From WVXT01 sp964403285 (GTDB lineage Bacteria > UBA6262 > WVXT01): DNA of 7,453 nucleotides. Below the pieces are notes generated by a model, which saw only the letters and a list, made by a program, of their open reading frames with translations, had not been told where the DNA came from and searched no databases. Shown piece after piece: positions 6,208 through 7,453 of the stretch (position 1 is its first letter; the number at the start of each line of letters is the position of its first letter). The stretch covers positions 1 through 7,453 of the forward strand of contig CAYOFG010000064.1 in the NCBI GenBank assembly GCA_964403285.1, in the 5' to 3' direction. The translations under genes and the position numbers were made by a program.

Positions 6208-7401
6208 ATGTTGAAGTTTGGACAGGCTTTAAAGATAGTGCTTGGAGATACTAAACCGATGGGATGGGAATGGGTGTCTCTTTCTCGCGTGCATAGAAGA
6301 GTGCTTGCTGAAGATGTAATCGCTCAAAATAATATTCCCTATACGGATAATTCGGCAATGGATGGCTACGCAGTAAATACAGATGATCTGAAAAGCGCTC
6401 TTCAAGAGTTGCCAGTGGTGGGAGTCGTAGCCTGCGGGAAATCTGTTAACAAGAGATTAAAACGGGGTGAGGCTATGGCTATAATGACAGGTGCTCCCAT
6501 TCCAGCAGGGTGTAATAGTGTTGTTCCTGTAGAGGATACGGAAGTAGTTTCTTCAGGAATTGTGAGAATACTTGGGAAGATTGAGCCTGGTAAAAATGTG
6601 CGCTATTCTGGAGAAGATGTGAGAAAGGGAGAAGTGGTTTTGAACAGAGGCACCGCCGTCGGTGCAGCCGAATTGGGGATGCTCGCTTCTGTAGGGAGGA
6701 AGAGAATAAGGGTTTTTCAAAAACCAGTCATGGCCATATTAATTACCGGTAATGAAATCATTGAACCTGGTGAGAGACTGCGTCCGGGCAAGGTGAGAGA
6801 TATAAATACATTTTCCTTAAGCGGTCTTGTGGAAAAATTTGGTGGTGTTCCGCTTCCTCTGGGAATAGCCGGCGATGAGAAGGTTAAACTGTTGAGAAAG
6901 ATGAGAAAGGGGCTCAATTCTGACGTGATGATTATTTCCGGCGGGGTATCTATGGGGAGCTTCGATTTTGTGCGTGAGGCTCTCTCTTCTCTGAGGTATA
7001 GAGAGAGATTCTGGAAAGTGGCGATGAAACCGGGAATGCCAATAAGTTTTGGACATATCGGTCGGATGCCGGTCTTTGGTTTACCGGGCAATCCTGTCTC
7101 TTCGATGGTCTCCTTCCTGGAATTTGTGCGTCCCCTTATGATGAAGCTCGTGGATAGAGCTGTAGATTTACCTGAAATTTCTGCTATTCTAAAAACTCCC
7201 ATAGTGAAAAAAGATAATAAGAGACATTTCCTCCGGGTGAAATTGGATTACCGGAATCAGAAATATTTTGCTTCTCTCACAGGTCCTCAGGGGTCGGGAA
7301 TTCTTAAATCAATGATTGAGTGTGACGGCATTGCCGTTATCCCGGAGAATGCTAAATCATTGAAAGTGGGAGATACAGTAACTGTGCAATTAGTAGTGTA
7401 G
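6208..7401 (+). CDS. moeA: Molybdopterin molybdenumtransferase MoeA
   Basis: A 397-residue cytoplasmic enzyme of molybdenum (or tungsten) cofactor synthesis. It inserts the metal into adenylylated molybdopterin, releasing AMP. All family landmarks are present in order: NSAMDGYA with Asp52, MTGAPIPAG (93-101), VEDTE, GEDVRKG with Asp137, the GTAVGAAELGMLASVG helix, the MoCF-binding ITGNE (179-183), SGGVSMG with Asp253 shortly after (244-253), KPGMP (274-278) and GLPGNPVSS (291-299). A C-terminal beta-barrel domain (about 325-397) completes it. Length is normal for a single-domain MoeA, with no fused MogA or PBP domain. I choose the ATG at 6208, with GGAG at 6197-6200 about 7 bases upstream, over an in-frame TTG at 6187 that lacks a ribosome site. 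The TAG stop is embedded in a GTAGGGG repeat end. Its position after the rnf genes suggests a molybdo- or tungsto-enzyme in the organism, but none is in view. Confidence 0.95.
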   Translation: MLKFGQALKIVLGDTKPMGWEWVSLSRVHRRVLAEDVIAQNNIPYTDNSAMDGYAVNTDDLKSALQELPVVGVVACGKSVNKRLKRGEAMAIMTGAPIPAGCNSVVPVEDTEVVSSGIVRILGKIEPGKNVRYSGEDVRKGEVVLNRGTAVGAAELGMLASVGRKRIRVFQKPVMAILITGNEIIEPGERLRPGKVRDINTFSLSGLVEKFGGVPLPLGIAGDEKVKLLRKMRKGLNSDVMIISGGVSMGSFDFVREALSSLRYRERFWKVAMKPGMPISFGHIGRMPVFGLPGNPVSSMVSFLEFVRPLMMKLVDRAVDLPEISAILKTPIVKKDNKRHFLRVKLDYRNQKYFASLTGPQGSGILKSMIECDGIAVIPENAKSLKVGDTVTVQLVV

Positions 7402-7453
7402 GGGCTTGTCCCCGTCCCGATAAATCGGGACTGGAGTCCTCCCGAAAGGGAGG
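7398..7453. repeat. Intergenic palindromes at the window end
   Basis: GTAGGGG at 7398-7404 matches the end of the inserted module 2 element and contains the moeA stop codon. It is followed by a perfect 8-bp stem, GTCCCGATAAATCGGGAC (7414-7431), whose CCCGATAAATCGGG core is identical to the centre of the rnfC-rnfD palindrome (3924-3937). Then comes CCTCCC-GAAA-GGGAGG (7438-7453), a stem closed by a GNRA-type tetraloop that ends exactly at the window edge and may extend further (GGAGT precedes it). No T-run is visible, so I do not call a terminator. Confidence 0.7.

Noticed and set aside
6032..6214. 60-codon forward frame in the rnfG-moeA gap
   Set aside because: It is composed of the inserted palindromes and repeat arms, runs into the moeA start, and has no coding character.
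6717..7202. Reverse-strand frame of 161 codons within moeA
   Set aside because: Antisense to conserved MoeA motifs and without its own family signature.

Overview
This window carries a co-directional (+ strand) stretch of bacterial chromosome. It encodes a DUF3307-type membrane protein, a two-GAF/HD-GYP cyclic-di-GMP phosphodiesterase, three subunits of an Rnf ion-translocating electron transport complex (rnfC, rnfD, rnfG) and molybdopterin molybdenumtransferase (moeA). Moderate-to-low GC, ATG starts with purine-rich Shine-Dalgarno sequences and an Rnf complex fit an anaerobic bacterium. The many small palindromic repeats between genes suggest an uncultured lineage with repeat-rich intergenic DNA. 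I cannot name the phylum from this sequence.

Layout: 13-735 DUF3307 membrane protein; 794-2467 GAF-GAF-HD-GYP; 2469-2515 intact hairpin repeat; 2535-3851 rnfC; 3838-4030 a palindromic element of about 190 bp that overlaps the rnfC stop codon; 4051-4977 rnfD; 5004-5834 rnfG; 5835-6207 a 373-bp gap made almost entirely of nested palindromic repeats; 6208-7401 moeA; 7398-7453 more palindromes running off the window end. I see no tRNA, rRNA, CRISPR array, transposase or reverse-strand gene.

How the genes work together: RnfC (NADH/FMN/two [4Fe-4S] clusters), RnfD (membrane, covalent flavin) and RnfG (anchored extracytoplasmic flavoprotein) form part of the electron path between NADH and ferredoxin, coupled to Na+ or H+ movement. 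The remaining subunits rnfE, rnfA and rnfB are not here. After rnfG the cluster breaks off into repeats and then moeA, which inserts molybdenum into molybdopterin. The HD-GYP protein and the DUF3307 protein have no demonstrated link to Rnf.

Most notable observations: (1) RnfG is longer than usual because it has a second, C-terminal FMN_bind domain with a canonical SGAT flavinylation motif. The first-domain site (EAVTAAT) and the RnfD site (DGVTTAS, Ser in place of the usual Thr) both depart from that consensus. (2) The hairpin repeat found intact at 2472-2514 is found again split in two at 5845-5865 and 6079-6100, with about 210 bp of two further palindromic modules inserted at its loop and a 5-bp GCTCG duplication. 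(3) One element family has both arms around the rnfC/rnfD gap and a solo right arm upstream of moeA.
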